Assembly (NCBI RefSeq): GCF_036246005.1
Contig: NZ_CP109171.1
Coordinates: 4,886,001-4,950,000, forward strand
Origin: Streptomyces sp. NBC_01723
GTDB lineage: Bacteria > Actinomycetota > Actinomycetes > Streptomycetales > Streptomycetaceae
Length of the DNA: 64,000 nucleotides
Direction: 5' to 3'
Made by a program: the position numbers and the translations under genes. The notes beneath the pieces are model-generated. The model did not search any database, was not told where the DNA came from, and saw nothing but the letters and a program-made list of their open reading frames with translations. Position 1 is the stretch's first letter; every line of letters begins with the position of its first letter. Below are positions 56,188 to 64,000 of the stretch, in pieces.

Positions 56188-57897
56188 ATGAGCAGCAACG
56201 GGGGACCCCGCAGGGGATCGGACGAGCCGACGAGTTTTGGCCTGCAGCCACCGAACCGGCCCGTCGCCGTGCCGCATCCCGGCAACCCGTACGCGGCACC
56301 CACCCAGGTCGTACCGCAGCCGGTGTCACCTTCCGCCCAGACCCCGGTCGGGCAGGCCCCGTCCGCGCAGCCCCCGTCCGCGCAGGACCCGGGTGCCGGG
56401 CGCCTGATCGCGGGCCGCTACCGGCTGCTGGCCAAGCTGGGGCACGGCGGCATGGGCACGGTGTGGCGGGCGAAGGACGAGACCGTGGACCGCGAGGTGG
56501 CCGTCAAGGAGCCCCGCGTACCCGACCACCTTCCCGAGCGCGAACGGGACAACGCCTTCGAGCGGATGCGTCGCGAGGCCCGCGCCGCCGCCCGGCTCGA
56601 CCACCCCGGCGTGGTCAACGTGCACGACGTGGCGGTCGTCGACGGCCGGCCGTGGATCGTGATGGAGCTGGTGCGGGGCCGCTCGCTGGGCGACGCGTTG
56701 CAGGAGGGCACACTGGGCGCCCGCGAGGCCGCCCGGATCGGCCTGGAGGTGCTCGGCGCGCTGGAGGCCGCGCACGCGGCCGGCATCCTGCACCGGGACG
56801 TGAAGCCGGACAACGTGCTGCTCGGCCGGCACGACCGGGTCGTCCTCACCGACTTCGGCATCGCCCAGATCGAGGGCGAGACCAACCTGACCGACACCGG
56901 CGGCTTCGTCGGCTCGCCCGAGTACATCGCCCCGGAGCGGGTGCTGGGCCAGCGCCCCGGTCCGGCGAGCGACCTGTGGTCGCTGGGCGTGGTGCTGTAC
57001 GCGGCGACGGAGGGCGTCTCGCCGTTCCGCCGCAGCAACACCCCCGCCACGCTCCAGTCGGTGCTCAACGCCACCCCCGCGCCGCCCGCCGCCGCGCAGG
57101 GCCCGCTGGCCGAGGTGATCACGGCGCTGCTGGACAAGGACCCGGCGCGCCGCCCGGACGCCGCCCGGGTGCGCGGCCTGCTGGACGCCGCCGCCAACCC
57201 GCCCGCGCCACCGCCCACCCAGGTCGTGCGCGTCGCCGCGGGGGACCGACCGTCGGGGCCGGGGTCCCGGTGGAGCGTCCGGCTGGGCCGCAACGCCTGG
57301 ATCACCCTCGGCGCAGCGGTCGTCGCGGCGGCGGTGGCGTCGTACCTGGTGGTCGCGGACCCCTTCGCGGGGCCGCTGCCCGAGGGCTGGAAGGAGCAGA
57401 GGCTCGACGCCAAGCTCGGGATGAGCGTCGGCCTGCCCGCCGAGTTCGTGAAGCAGAAGCACCCCGTCGGCTGGGACGGCACCAACGAGACGTTCACCGA
57501 CCCAAGCGGAGCGGTCAGCGTCCTCGTCGACCGCGACATCAAGGCCGACGACAAGACGGGCGAGATCCCCGAGACGGCGATGGCGGGCGCCTGGGCAGAC
57601 TGGGAGACCTTCAAGGACGGCGAGTACTCCTACGGCTTCGCCGACGACCCCGCCCCCAAGGGCGAGCCGAGCGAGACCGAGTCCCAGGGCGGCAAGGCGG
57701 CCCAGAACACCATCGAGTACGTGACCACGGACTCGCAGAACCCCCGGCCGCGCGAGTTCCACATCCTGTACTACCGGGCGGGCAACGGCGACATGTACAA
57801 GGTGTCGATCGACTACCCGCGCAAGGGCTACTTCGCCGACGAGGGAAAGGAGATCGCCCGCACGGTCGTCGCCAACTGGACGGTCGCAAAGCCCTGA
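56188..57897 (+). CDS. Membrane Ser/Thr protein kinase (fifth of five)
   Basis: The 569-aa protein has an N-terminal Pro/Gln-rich segment of about 70 residues (with QAPSAQPPSAQ repeats). An intact kinase domain follows (about 74-335; GHGGMGTVWRAKD, VAVKEP, ILHRDVKPDN, LTDFGIAQ), then a transmembrane helix (WITLGAAVVAAAVASYLVV, about 370-390). The extracellular domain of about 180 residues contains EGWKEQRLDAKLGMSVGLPAEF. The start may be ATG 56176, adding four residues. It is the last of the tandem cluster. Confidence 0.9.
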   Translation: MSSNGGPRRGSDEPTSFGLQPPNRPVAVPHPGNPYAAPTQVVPQPVSPSAQTPVGQAPSAQPPSAQDPGAGRLIAGRYRLLAKLGHGGMGTVWRAKDETVDREVAVKEPRVPDHLPERERDNAFERMRREARAAARLDHPGVVNVHDVAVVDGRPWIVMELVRGRSLGDALQEGTLGAREAARIGLEVLGALEAAHAAGILHRDVKPDNVLLGRHDRVVLTDFGIAQIEGETNLTDTGGFVGSPEYIAPERVLGQRPGPASDLWSLGVVLYAATEGVSPFRRSNTPATLQSVLNATPAPPAAAQGPLAEVITALLDKDPARRPDAARVRGLLDAAANPPAPPPTQVVRVAAGDRPSGPGSRWSVRLGRNAWITLGAAVVAAAVASYLVVADPFAGPLPEGWKEQRLDAKLGMSVGLPAEFVKQKHPVGWDGTNETFTDPSGAVSVLVDRDIKADDKTGEIPETAMAGAWADWETFKDGEYSYGFADDPAPKGEPSETESQGGKAAQNTIEYVTTDSQNPRPREFHILYYRAGNGDMYKVSIDYPRKGYFADEGKEIARTVVANWTVAKP

Positions 57898-58000
57898 TCA
57901 GCGGGTTTGTGCCAGCGATCACTGGCGTCATGTGAGCACTCGGTGAATCCCCGTTACCGACGGGTACACAAAGGCCTCGCGGCGTCATACCCTGCGGCTC

Positions 58001-59614
58001 ATGACGGACGCGCAGGCCCCGGAACTCACCGGCACGAACCCCCTCGCCCCCTACCCGGAGGGCGCCCGCACCGCTGCCGACGTGGTCACGCCCGAGCTGG
58101 TCGCCCAGCTCACCAAGGGCGTGGCCGGCTCCGGCCGCACCGCCAACCACACCCCGTTCACCGGCGAGAAGCTCGCCGACCTGCCCGAGTCCACGCCCGA
58201 GGACGTGGCCGGCGCCTTCGAGCAGGCCCGCGCCGCCCAGGCCGTGTGGGCGCGCGTTCCGGTCCGGCAGCGTGCCGCGGTCCTGCTGCGCTTCCACGAC
58301 CTGGTCCTGGAGCGCCAGGCCGAGGTCCTCGACCTCATCCAGCTGGAGACCGGCAAGGCCCGCCTGCACGCCCACGAGGAGGTCCAGGCCGTCGCCGTCG
58401 CCGCCCGGCACTACGGCCGCAAGGCGCCCGCGTACCTGCGGCCCAAGCGGCACACCGGCGCCGTGCCGACCCTGACGAAGGTGACCGAACTGCGCCACCC
58501 CCGTGGCGTCGTCGGCCAGATCGTCCCGTGGAACTACCCGTTCGAGCTGTCCGTCGGCGACGCCCTGCCCGCCCTCGTCGCGGGCAACGCGGTCGTGATG
58601 AAGCCGGACACCGAGTCCTGCCTGACCGCGCTGTGGGCCCGTGACCTGCTGATCGAGGCGGGGCTGCCGGCCGACGTCCTCCAGGCGGTCATCGGAGTCG
58701 GCCCGGTCATCGGACCCGAGGTCGTCAAGCACGGCGACTACGTGTCCTTCACCGGCTCCACCCGCACCGGCCGCGAGGTCGCGACCGTCGCCGCGGACCG
58801 GTTGGTCGGCGTCTCGCTGGAGCTCGGCGGCAAGAACGCCATGCTGGTCCTGGACGACGCGGACATCGAGAAGGCGGCGGCGGGCGCCGTGCGCGCGTGC
58901 TTCTCCTCCGCCGGCCAGCTGTGCGTCTCCATCGAGCGGCTCTACGTCCACGAGTCGGTCGCCGACGCCTTCCTCGACCGCTTCGCCGCCCGCACCCGCG
59001 CGATGCGGCTGGGCAGTGCCCTGGCGTACGGCGCAGACATGGGGTCGCTGGTCAGCGGTCACCAGCTGGAGACCGTCAAGCGGCATGTGGAGGACGCCGT
59101 CGCCAAGGGGGCGCGGATCGTCGCCGGCGGTGTGGCCCGGCCGGACGTCGGCCCGTACTTCTACGAGCCCACGATCCTCGACGGTGTCACGGACGCCATG
59201 ACCCTGTGCTGCGAGGAGACCTTCGGCCCGGTGGTCTCCGTGTACCGCTTCTCCGACGTGGACGAGGTCGTCGACCGCGCCAACGCCACGCCGTACGGCC
59301 TGAACTCGTCGGTCTGGACCACGAACGCCCGCCGGGGCCGCGAGGTCGCCGCCCGCCTGCGCACCGGCACGGTCAACATCAACGAGGGCTACGCCTCCGC
59401 CTACGGCAGCGTGCAGTCGCCGATGGGCGGCATGAAGGAGTCCGGGCTCGGCCGCCGGCACGGCTCCGAGGGCATCCTCAAGTACACCGAGTCGCAGACC
59501 GTCGCCCACCAGCGCCTGCTGCCGATGGCCCCCTCGCTGGGCATGGACGACGAGAAGTACGCGGCCTTCATGAGCCGCAGCCTCCGCCTGATGAAGGCAT
59601 TCCGGTTCCGGTAA
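58001..59614 (+). CDS. gabD2: Succinate-semialdehyde dehydrogenase (NADP+-type ALDH)
   Basis: The enzyme should oxidise succinate semialdehyde to succinate, the last step of GABA use. The 537-aa ALDH has QIVPWNYPFELSVGDALPAL, the cofactor site GSTRTGREVA, VSLELGGKNAMLVLDDAD (general base Glu about residue 274), and the nucleophile in SSAGQLCVSIERLYVHE (Cys about 308). Family members of this SSADH2 type carry the same motifs. TACCCT (57988-57993) is 7 nt before the ATG, so the mRNA is probably leaderless. The GMC oxidoreductase gene follows after about 100 nt. Confidence 0.87.
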   Translation: MTDAQAPELTGTNPLAPYPEGARTAADVVTPELVAQLTKGVAGSGRTANHTPFTGEKLADLPESTPEDVAGAFEQARAAQAVWARVPVRQRAAVLLRFHDLVLERQAEVLDLIQLETGKARLHAHEEVQAVAVAARHYGRKAPAYLRPKRHTGAVPTLTKVTELRHPRGVVGQIVPWNYPFELSVGDALPALVAGNAVVMKPDTESCLTALWARDLLIEAGLPADVLQAVIGVGPVIGPEVVKHGDYVSFTGSTRTGREVATVAADRLVGVSLELGGKNAMLVLDDADIEKAAAGAVRACFSSAGQLCVSIERLYVHESVADAFLDRFAARTRAMRLGSALAYGADMGSLVSGHQLETVKRHVEDAVAKGARIVAGGVARPDVGPYFYEPTILDGVTDAMTLCCEETFGPVVSVYRFSDVDEVVDRANATPYGLNSSVWTTNARRGREVAARLRTGTVNINEGYASAYGSVQSPMGGMKESGLGRRHGSEGILKYTESQTVAHQRLLPMAPSLGMDDEKYAAFMSRSLRLMKAFRFR

Positions 59615-59718
59615 CCCACCCTTTCCTGGGGCCGCGGGGCTGTATCGACATGCGGCCCCGCCGCCCGGGCGCGAGAACCACCGACGGCCCGCACGCGAAA
59701 CTCGACGAGGAGACACCC

Positions 59719-61512
59719 GTGCCTCAAGACGCCTACGACTACGACGTCCTGATAGTCGGCTCCGGCTTCGGCGGATCCGTCTCCGCCCTCCGCCTCACGG
59801 AGAAGGGCTACCGCGTCGGCGTCCTGGAAGCCGGCCGCCGCTTCACCCGCACCACCCTCCCCAAGAACTCCTGGGACCTGAAGAACTACCTCTGGGCGCC
59901 GAAGCTCGGCATGTTCGGCATCCAGCGCATCCACCTGCTCGGCAATGTCATGGTCCTGGCAGGCGCCGGCGTCGGCGGCGGTTCCCTCAACTACGCCAAC
60001 ACCCTCTACGTGCCGCCGAAACCGTTCTTCGAGGACCCCCAGTGGCGTGACATCACCGACTGGCACGATGAGCTGACGCCGTACTACGACCAGGCCCGCC
60101 GCATGCTCGGGGTCCGGCTGAACCCGACGATGACCCCGTCCGACGTGCACCTGAAGGCCGCCGCCGAGCGGATGGGCGTCGGAGACAGCTTCCACATGGC
60201 GCCGGTCGGCGTGTTCTTCGGCGACGGCGAGGACGCGGACGGCAGGGCGAAGGCGGAGCCGGGTGGGACGGTGTCCGACCCCTACTTCGGCGGCGCGGGC
60301 CCCGACCGCAAGGCCTGCAACGAGTGCGGCGAGTGCATGACGGGCTGTCGGCACGGCGCGAAGAACACCCTCAACGAGAACTACCTGTACCTCGCCGAGA
60401 AGGCGGGCGCGGTCGTGCACCCGATGACGACGGTCGTCTCGGTCACCGAGGACTCGCGCGGCGGCTTCGCGGTCGAGACCCTCCCCACCGACCGGCAGAA
60501 GAAGGACGCGGGCCGCACCTTCACGGCCCGCCGGGTCGTCCTGGCCGCCGGCACCTACGGCACCCAGACCCTGCTGCACCGCATGAAGGCGAACGGCCAG
60601 CTCGCCCACCTGTCCGACAAGCTCGGCGAGCTGACCCGCACCAACTCCGAGGCGCTGGTCGGCGCCCAGACCGACGACCGCCGCTACCGCAAGGCCACCG
60701 GCGAGTCCCGCGCCGACTTCACGCGCGGCGTCGCCATCACGTCCTCGATCCACCCGGACGCCAACACCCACATCGAGCCGGTCCGCTACGGCAAGGGCTC
60801 CAACTCGATGGGCGGCCTGTCGATCCTCCAGGTCCCCTACGCCGGGCACACCGCCTCGGGCGCCTCCCGCGTCCTGGGCTTCCTCGGCCACGCGGCCAAG
60901 CACCCGCTGCTGGTCCTGCGCTCCCTGTCCAACCGCAAGTGGTCGGAGCGGACCATCATCGGCCTGGTCATGCAGTCGCTGGACAACTCCCTGACCACGC
61001 ACCTGAAACCGACGGGCGTCGGCAAGGGCCTGCTCACCGCGCGCCAGGGCCACGGCTCGCCCAACCCCAAGCAGATCAAGGCCGCCACCGAGGGTGCCTC
61101 CGCGCTCGCCGCCGAGATCAACGGCTTCGCCGGCTCCAACGTCGGGGAGCTGATGGGCACCCCGCTCACCGCCCACTTCCTCGGCGGCTGCCCGATCGGC
61201 GCCTCCCGCGAGACCGGCGTCATAGACCCGTACCACCGGCTCTACGGCCACCCCGGCATCTCGGTCGTCGACGGCGCCGCGGTCTCCGCCAACCTGGGCG
61301 TCAATCCGTCCCTGACCATCACGGCGCAGGCCGAGCGGGCGATGTCGTACTGGCCGAACAAGGGCGAGAGCGACCCGCGTCCCGCCCAGGGGACCGCGTA
61401 CGAGCGGCTGGCGCCGGTCGAGCCCAAGTCCCCGGCGGTCCCGGCGGAGGCATTCGGCGCGCTGCGTCTGCCCTTCCTGGGCATACCGGCGGTACCGCCG
61501 AAGAAGAGCTGA
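59719..61512 (+). CDS. GMC-family oxidoreductase (ChoD-like)
   Basis: The 597-aa flavoprotein has the dinucleotide motif DVLIVGSGFGGSVSALRL (residues about 8-25) and GAGVGGGSLNYANTLYVPP, both GMC hallmarks. LGGCPIGA and GISVVDGAAVSANLGVNPSLTITAQAERA carry the FAD/active-site end. The protein also has ACNECGECMTGC (about 198-209), a CxxCxxCxxxC motif like a 4Fe-4S ligand set, as I recall in ChoD (Rv3409c) of M. tuberculosis. A sterol or alcohol substrate is likely but unproven. GTG 59719 has GAGGAG 6 nt upstream. Confidence 0.86.
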   Translation: MPQDAYDYDVLIVGSGFGGSVSALRLTEKGYRVGVLEAGRRFTRTTLPKNSWDLKNYLWAPKLGMFGIQRIHLLGNVMVLAGAGVGGGSLNYANTLYVPPKPFFEDPQWRDITDWHDELTPYYDQARRMLGVRLNPTMTPSDVHLKAAAERMGVGDSFHMAPVGVFFGDGEDADGRAKAEPGGTVSDPYFGGAGPDRKACNECGECMTGCRHGAKNTLNENYLYLAEKAGAVVHPMTTVVSVTEDSRGGFAVETLPTDRQKKDAGRTFTARRVVLAAGTYGTQTLLHRMKANGQLAHLSDKLGELTRTNSEALVGAQTDDRRYRKATGESRADFTRGVAITSSIHPDANTHIEPVRYGKGSNSMGGLSILQVPYAGHTASGASRVLGFLGHAAKHPLLVLRSLSNRKWSERTIIGLVMQSLDNSLTTHLKPTGVGKGLLTARQGHGSPNPKQIKAATEGASALAAEINGFAGSNVGELMGTPLTAHFLGGCPIGASRETGVIDPYHRLYGHPGISVVDGAAVSANLGVNPSLTITAQAERAMSYWPNKGESDPRPAQGTAYERLAPVEPKSPAVPAEAFGALRLPFLGIPAVPPKKS

Positions 61513-61535
61513 GGAAGAGGAGCCGAGGAAGAGGT

Positions 61536-61575
61536 GAGAGGGACCCGCACCCCCCTCCGAGCGCGGGTCCCTCTC
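61536..61575 (+). terminator. Terminator after the GMC oxidoreductase gene
   Basis: A perfect 13-bp stem GAGAGGGACCCGC (61536-61548) with GCGGGTCCCTCTC (61563-61575). Confidence 0.88.
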
Positions 61576-61672
61576 CCACAGGCGGGCTGAGCCGCTGCCC
61601 GTGGGATGCCTCGGCCTGTTGGATCGGTGAAGCCTGTGAATGGTTGTCTCGATTTCACAGAAGTCTTATGTG

Positions 61673-61770
61673 GGCTGCGTCACGTCCGTCGTCCCCCGTG
61701 TCGCGTTCCGCGGAGCCGCGCGCACGGCGAAGGGCCCCGCGGACCAAGGCCGCGGGGCCCTTCCTCAGCC
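61673..61770 (+). ncRNA. Candidate small RNA ending in a strong terminator
   Basis: A promoter-like pair TTGTCT (61644-61649) and TTATGT (61666-61671) lies about 60-120 nt upstream of a perfect 14-bp hairpin, GAAGGGCCCCGCGG (61729-61742) with 61750-61763. The hairpin is not the end of any gene I can see. A transcript of roughly 90 nt would result. The orientation is taken from the promoter-like pair, and the evidence is circumstantial. Confidence 0.3.
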
Positions 61771-62101
61771 AGCACCGGCGTCAGGGCAGCGCCGGTGCCT
61801 CGGAGCGGCGCCGGGGGGTAGCGCCGCTGGTCTTGAAGGCTGTTCCGTCGGCCGGCCCCGGGCGTCCCCGGAGCCGGCCGTTCTCTTGGGTGACCGGGCT
61901 GCTGTCCCCTGCCGTCCGGTCACTTGTCTGGAGCGAGGTCCCACGACGTACGGCACGATCCGCACGTCTCATCGCTCCAGCGAGCCACGCGTGGTTCTCT
62001 CGGGCCCGCCCCTGGCTGACACGGACACCGGGACAACGAAGCCGCTCGCGCCACGGTCACGCGCCGTACGGGTGAGACGGTGCCCGAACTCAGATGCGAC
62101 C

Positions 62102-62410
62102 TCAGACCCGCCCGCGGCACAGCTCCAGCATCGTCATCGCCAGTGCGGTACCCGGCTTGCCCAGCGCCGACCTGTAGTGGTCGAGGACCTCCATCTCGCG
62201 GGAGAGGTTCACCCGCCGGCCGCCGGAGGTGATCCGCGCCTCCTGGATGACGGCGGAGACCGCCATCCGTTCCTGGATCAGGCCGATGATCCGGTCGTCC
62301 AGGGCGTCGATGCGCTCCCGGGCGCCGGTGATCACCTCGACGGCCTCGGTGGTGCGCGCGCCGGTCTTGTCCGCGGCGGTGACGGACGCGGCTGCTGTGG
62401 TGACGGTCAT
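62102..62410 (-). CDS. Chorismate mutase (AroQ type, monofunctional)
   Basis: The enzyme converts chorismate to prephenate, the branch to phenylalanine and tyrosine. The 102-aa protein has the AroQ helical layout: ARERIDALDDRIIGLIQERMAVSAVIQEARITSGG with catalytic Arg and Lys-equivalent positions, then VNLSREMEVLDHYRSALGKPGTALAMTMLELCRG. The N-terminal about 25 residues are Ala/Thr-rich and not conserved. ATG 62410 has GAGGAG 7 nt upstream. Transcription is probably controlled by attenuation, as described for 62461-62630. Confidence 0.88.
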   Translation of the reverse strand: MTVTTAAASVTAADKTGARTTEAVEVITGARERIDALDDRIIGLIQERMAVSAVIQEARITSGGRRVNLSREMEVLDHYRSALGKPGTALAMTMLELCRGRV

Positions 62411-62460
62411 GTCGTGGCTCCTCGCCGATGGGTGGCGGTGCCCCGGACCGGCAGGGTCCG

Positions 62461-62503
62461 CAAACGCCAGGCGCCCCGGACCTTGTCGGCCCGGGGCGCC
62501 TGG
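62461..62503 (-). terminator. Leader terminator (attenuator) of the chorismate mutase gene
   Basis: A perfect 13-bp stem CCAGGCGCCCCGG (62467-62479) with 62491-62503, followed on the minus strand by CGTTTG. It lies between a short leader ORF and the mutase start, 57 nt upstream of the gene. Confidence 0.8.
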
Positions 62504-62522
62504 GAAGTCGCTTGTCAGTTGC

Positions 62523-62594
62523 TCAAGCAGCACGACCATGGCAGCCGGTGGGCCGGTTGCCATAGGTAAACAGGGAGACCTGGTGCGTGAGCAT
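62523..62594 (-). CDS. Leader peptide of chorismate mutase (23 aa)
   Basis: The small ORF starts [13 protein letters not shown] and ends GRAA. Codon 9 is TTT (Phe) and codon 11 is TAT (Tyr), both rare codons in Streptomyces, which favours TTC and TAC. Directly after the Tyr codon a hairpin can form (62540-62561). The promoter TTGGAC (62625-62630) / CATACT (62601-62606), spaced 18, sits 6 nt before the ATG, so the peptide is probably translated from a leaderless transcript. This fits Phe/Tyr-sensing attenuation. Confidence 0.55.
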   Translation of the reverse strand: MLTHQVSLFTYGNRPTGCHGRAA

Positions 62595-62600
62595 GGCGCC

Positions 62601-62630
62601 AGTATGCCCGCGAGAACCGACGGTGTCCAA
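62601..62630 (-). promoter_or_regulatory. Promoter of the chorismate mutase leader
   Basis: The -35 box TTGGAC and -10 box CATACT, on the minus strand, are separated by 18 nt. The leader ATG is 6 nt downstream. Confidence 0.55.
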
Positions 62631-62699
62631 GCCGGATCACACACCGGTCTGTGCACCCGGCCGCGCACCGGGCCGGGACGGGCCACCCGCCCGCCTCGG

Positions 62700-62705
62700 T
62701 AGAAT
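62700..62705 (+). promoter_or_regulatory. -10 box of guaA
   Basis: TAGAAT lies 41 nt before the guaA GTG. The -35 region is unclear. Confidence 0.45.
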
Positions 62706-62746
62706 CGGCAGCACAAGACCCCCGCCCGACCGCCGGAAGGCACCCC

Positions 62747-64000
62747 GTGTCATCAGCGACTCCCGCTGCCGCCGCCCCCGACACCGTCCTGGTCGTCGAC
62801 TTCGGTGCGCAGTACGCCCAGCTCATCGCCCGTCGTGTCCGCGAGGCGCGGGTCTACAGCGAGATCGTGCCCAGCTCCATGCCGGTCGCGGAGATGCTCG
62901 CCAAGAACCCGGCGGCCATCATCCTCTCCGGCGGCCCCTCGTCGGTGTACGAGCCGGGCGCCCCGACCGTCGACCGCTCCCTGTTCGAGGCCGGCGTCCC
63001 CGTCTTCGGCATGTGCTACGGCTTCCAGCTGATGGCGCAGACCCTCGGCGGCACCGTCGACAACTCCGGCGCCCGTGAGTACGGCCGTACCGAACTGTCG
63101 GTCTCCAGGCCGTCCTCCACCCTCTTCGAGGGCACCCCGGCCGAGCAGGCCGTCTGGATGTCGCACGGCGACGCCTGCTCCGCCGCCCCCGAGGGCTTCA
63201 CCGTCACCGGCTCCACGGACGTCGTCCCGGTCGCCGCCTTCGAGAACGACGAGAAGCAGCTCTACGGCGTCCAGTACCACCCCGAGGTCATGCACTCCAC
63301 ACACGGGCAGCAGGTGCTGGAGCACTTCCTGTACCGCGGCGCGGGCCTCACCCCCGACTGGACCATGGGCAACGTGATCGAGGAGCAGGTCGCGATCATC
63401 CGCGAGCAGGTCGGCGACCGGCGCGCCATCTGCGGCCTCTCCGGCGGCGTGGACTCCGCCGTCGCCGCCGCCCTCGTCCAGAAGGCCATCGGCTCCCAGC
63501 TGACCTGCGTCTACGTCGACCACGGCCTGATGCGCAAGGGCGAGACCGAGCAGGTCGAGAAGGACTTCGTCGCCGCGACCGGCGTGCAGCTGAAGGTCGT
63601 GGACGCCGAGGAGCGCTTCCTGAAGGCGCTGGCCGGGGTCTCCGACCCCGAGGAGAAGCGGAAGATCATCGGCCGGGAGTTCATCCGGGTCTTCGAGCAG
63701 GCGCAGTTGGAGATCATGCAGGAGGACGGCCCCGAGGTCGCCTTCCTCGTGCAGGGCACGCTCTACCCGGACGTGGTCGAGTCCGGCGGAGGCACCGGCA
63801 CCGCCAACATCAAGTCCCACCACAACGTGGGCGGGCTCCCGGACGACATCGAGTTCCAGCTCGTCGAGCCCCTGCGCAAGCTGTTCAAGGACGAGGTCCG
63901 GATGGTCGGCCAGGAGCTGGGCCTGCCGGAGGAGATCGTCCAGCGCCAGCCCTTCCCCGGCCCCGGCCTCGGTATCCGCATCGTCGGCGAGGTCACCAAG
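62747..64000 (+). CDS. guaA: GMP synthase (glutamine-hydrolysing), 3' end missing
   Basis: GuaA aminates XMP to GMP using glutamine and ATP. The first 418 codons are present; about 105 more are expected. The class I amidotransferase domain (about residues 15-205) has [18 protein letters not shown], the nucleophile in GMCYGFQLM (Cys about 88) and YHPEV. The ATP-pyrophosphatase domain has [17 protein letters not shown] (about 225-242). The visible part ends in [19 protein letters not shown] 62747 has GGAAGG 6 nt upstream. It is divergent from chorismate mutase. Confidence 0.97.
   Translation, partial: MSSATPAAAAPDTVLVVDFGAQYAQLIARRVREARVYSEIVPSSMPVAEMLAKNPAAIILSGGPSSVYEPGAPTVDRSLFEAGVPVFGMCYGFQLMAQTLGGTVDNSGAREYGRTELSVSRPSSTLFEGTPAEQAVWMSHGDACSAAPEGFTVTGSTDVVPVAAFENDEKQLYGVQYHPEVMHSTHGQQVLEHFLYRGAGLTPDWTMGNVIEEQVAIIREQVGDRRAICGLSGGVDSAVAAALVQKAIGSQLTCVYVDHGLMRKGETEQVEKDFVAATGVQLKVVDAEERFLKALAGVSDPEEKRKIIGREFIRVFEQAQLEIMQEDGPEVAFLVQGTLYPDVVESGGGTGTANIKSHHNVGGLPDDIEFQLVEPLRKLFKDEVRMVGQELGLPEEIVQRQPFPGPGLGIRIVGEVTK

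Larger units (their letters stand above)
61513..62101. other. Structured non-coding region between the GMC and chorismate mutase genes
   Basis: This 589-nt gap lacks a credible gene. It holds the GMC terminator, an inverted repeat CTGTGAA-N13-TTCACAG (61634-61660), a promoter-like TTGTCT/TTATGT pair, and a very strong hairpin (61729-61763). Further GC-rich stem-loops lie at 61772-61798, 61804-61828 and 61849-61880. I see nothing clear in 61881-62101. Confidence 0.5.

Noticed and set aside
61640..62569. 309-codon + frame over the GMC-chorismate mutase gap
   Set aside because: Low-complexity composition, opposite to chorismate mutase, and crosses several strong hairpins. No family features.

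Overview
The window is chromosomal DNA from a high-GC actinomycete, almost certainly a Streptomyces. Coding regions are very GC-rich at third codon positions. The developmental regulators WhiD and BldM sit back to back, the Ser/Thr kinases carry Streptomyces-style extracellular tails, and two dispersed intergenic elements typical of Streptomyces are present. The conserved order rplM-rpsI-glmM-coaA-glmS-acpS-alr-tsaE-tsaB-rimI-tsaD-groES-groEL1-whiD-bldM-sigma-guaB-guaB3-...-guaA is the actinobacterial core block known from S. coelicolor (about SCO4730-4790). It also resembles the M. tuberculosis rplM-to-guaA region. I inferred this from memory, not from an alignment.

Layout. Positions 1-7800: a partial membrane-anchored protein, a GT87-type mannosyltransferase, ribosomal proteins L13 and S9, phosphoglucosamine mutase, a DUF389 membrane protein, pantothenate kinase and a lipoprotein. 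Positions 7800-19900: glmS, an ASCH protein, bifunctional NAD(P)H-hydrate repair enzyme, an XRE-cupin regulator, acpS, alr, a hydrolase, the tsaE/tsaB/rimI/tsaD group for tRNA t6A, a 57-aa ORF behind a palindrome, and a YkuD-like protein without the catalytic cysteine. Positions 19970-26800: a tightly coupled four-gene accessory operon of Trypco1-like protein, trypsin-VMAP-like protein, MoxR AAA+ ATPase, and a vWA-like/pseudokinase/degenerate ParA-like fusion. This is the best candidate for an unusual system in the window. Positions 26900-34000: LacI regulator, LCP cell-wall ligase, YCII-like protein with an ECF42-type sigma factor, a SAM methyltransferase, and tandem polysaccharide deacetylases. 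Positions 34100-44600: groES-groEL1 under two CIRCE operators, an SDR enzyme, a MOSC protein, a LysR regulator, whiD, bldM (with a sigma-BldN-type promoter), a MITE, a SigD/ShbA-like sigma factor, guaB and guaB3. Positions 44600-64000: an atypical nucleotide-sugar dehydrogenase, glpD, five consecutive Ser/Thr kinase-like genes (one clearly a pseudokinase), succinate-semialdehyde dehydrogenase, a GMC oxidoreductase, chorismate mutase with a probable attenuator, and guaA running off the right end.

Functional themes. Much of the window serves amino-sugar and cell-wall precursor supply (glmM, glmS, alr, LCP, deacetylases), GMP synthesis (guaB, guaB3, guaA), tRNA t6A modification, and developmental or stress regulation (whiD, bldM, sigma factors, HrcA/CIRCE, kinases). 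Many monocistronic genes have a TAnnnT-like -10 box 6-7 nt before the start codon, which suggests leaderless mRNAs. I used this to choose several starts.

Limits. All family calls come from reading motifs; no database search was run. I saw no tRNA, rRNA, CRISPR array, complete insertion sequence or phage gene.
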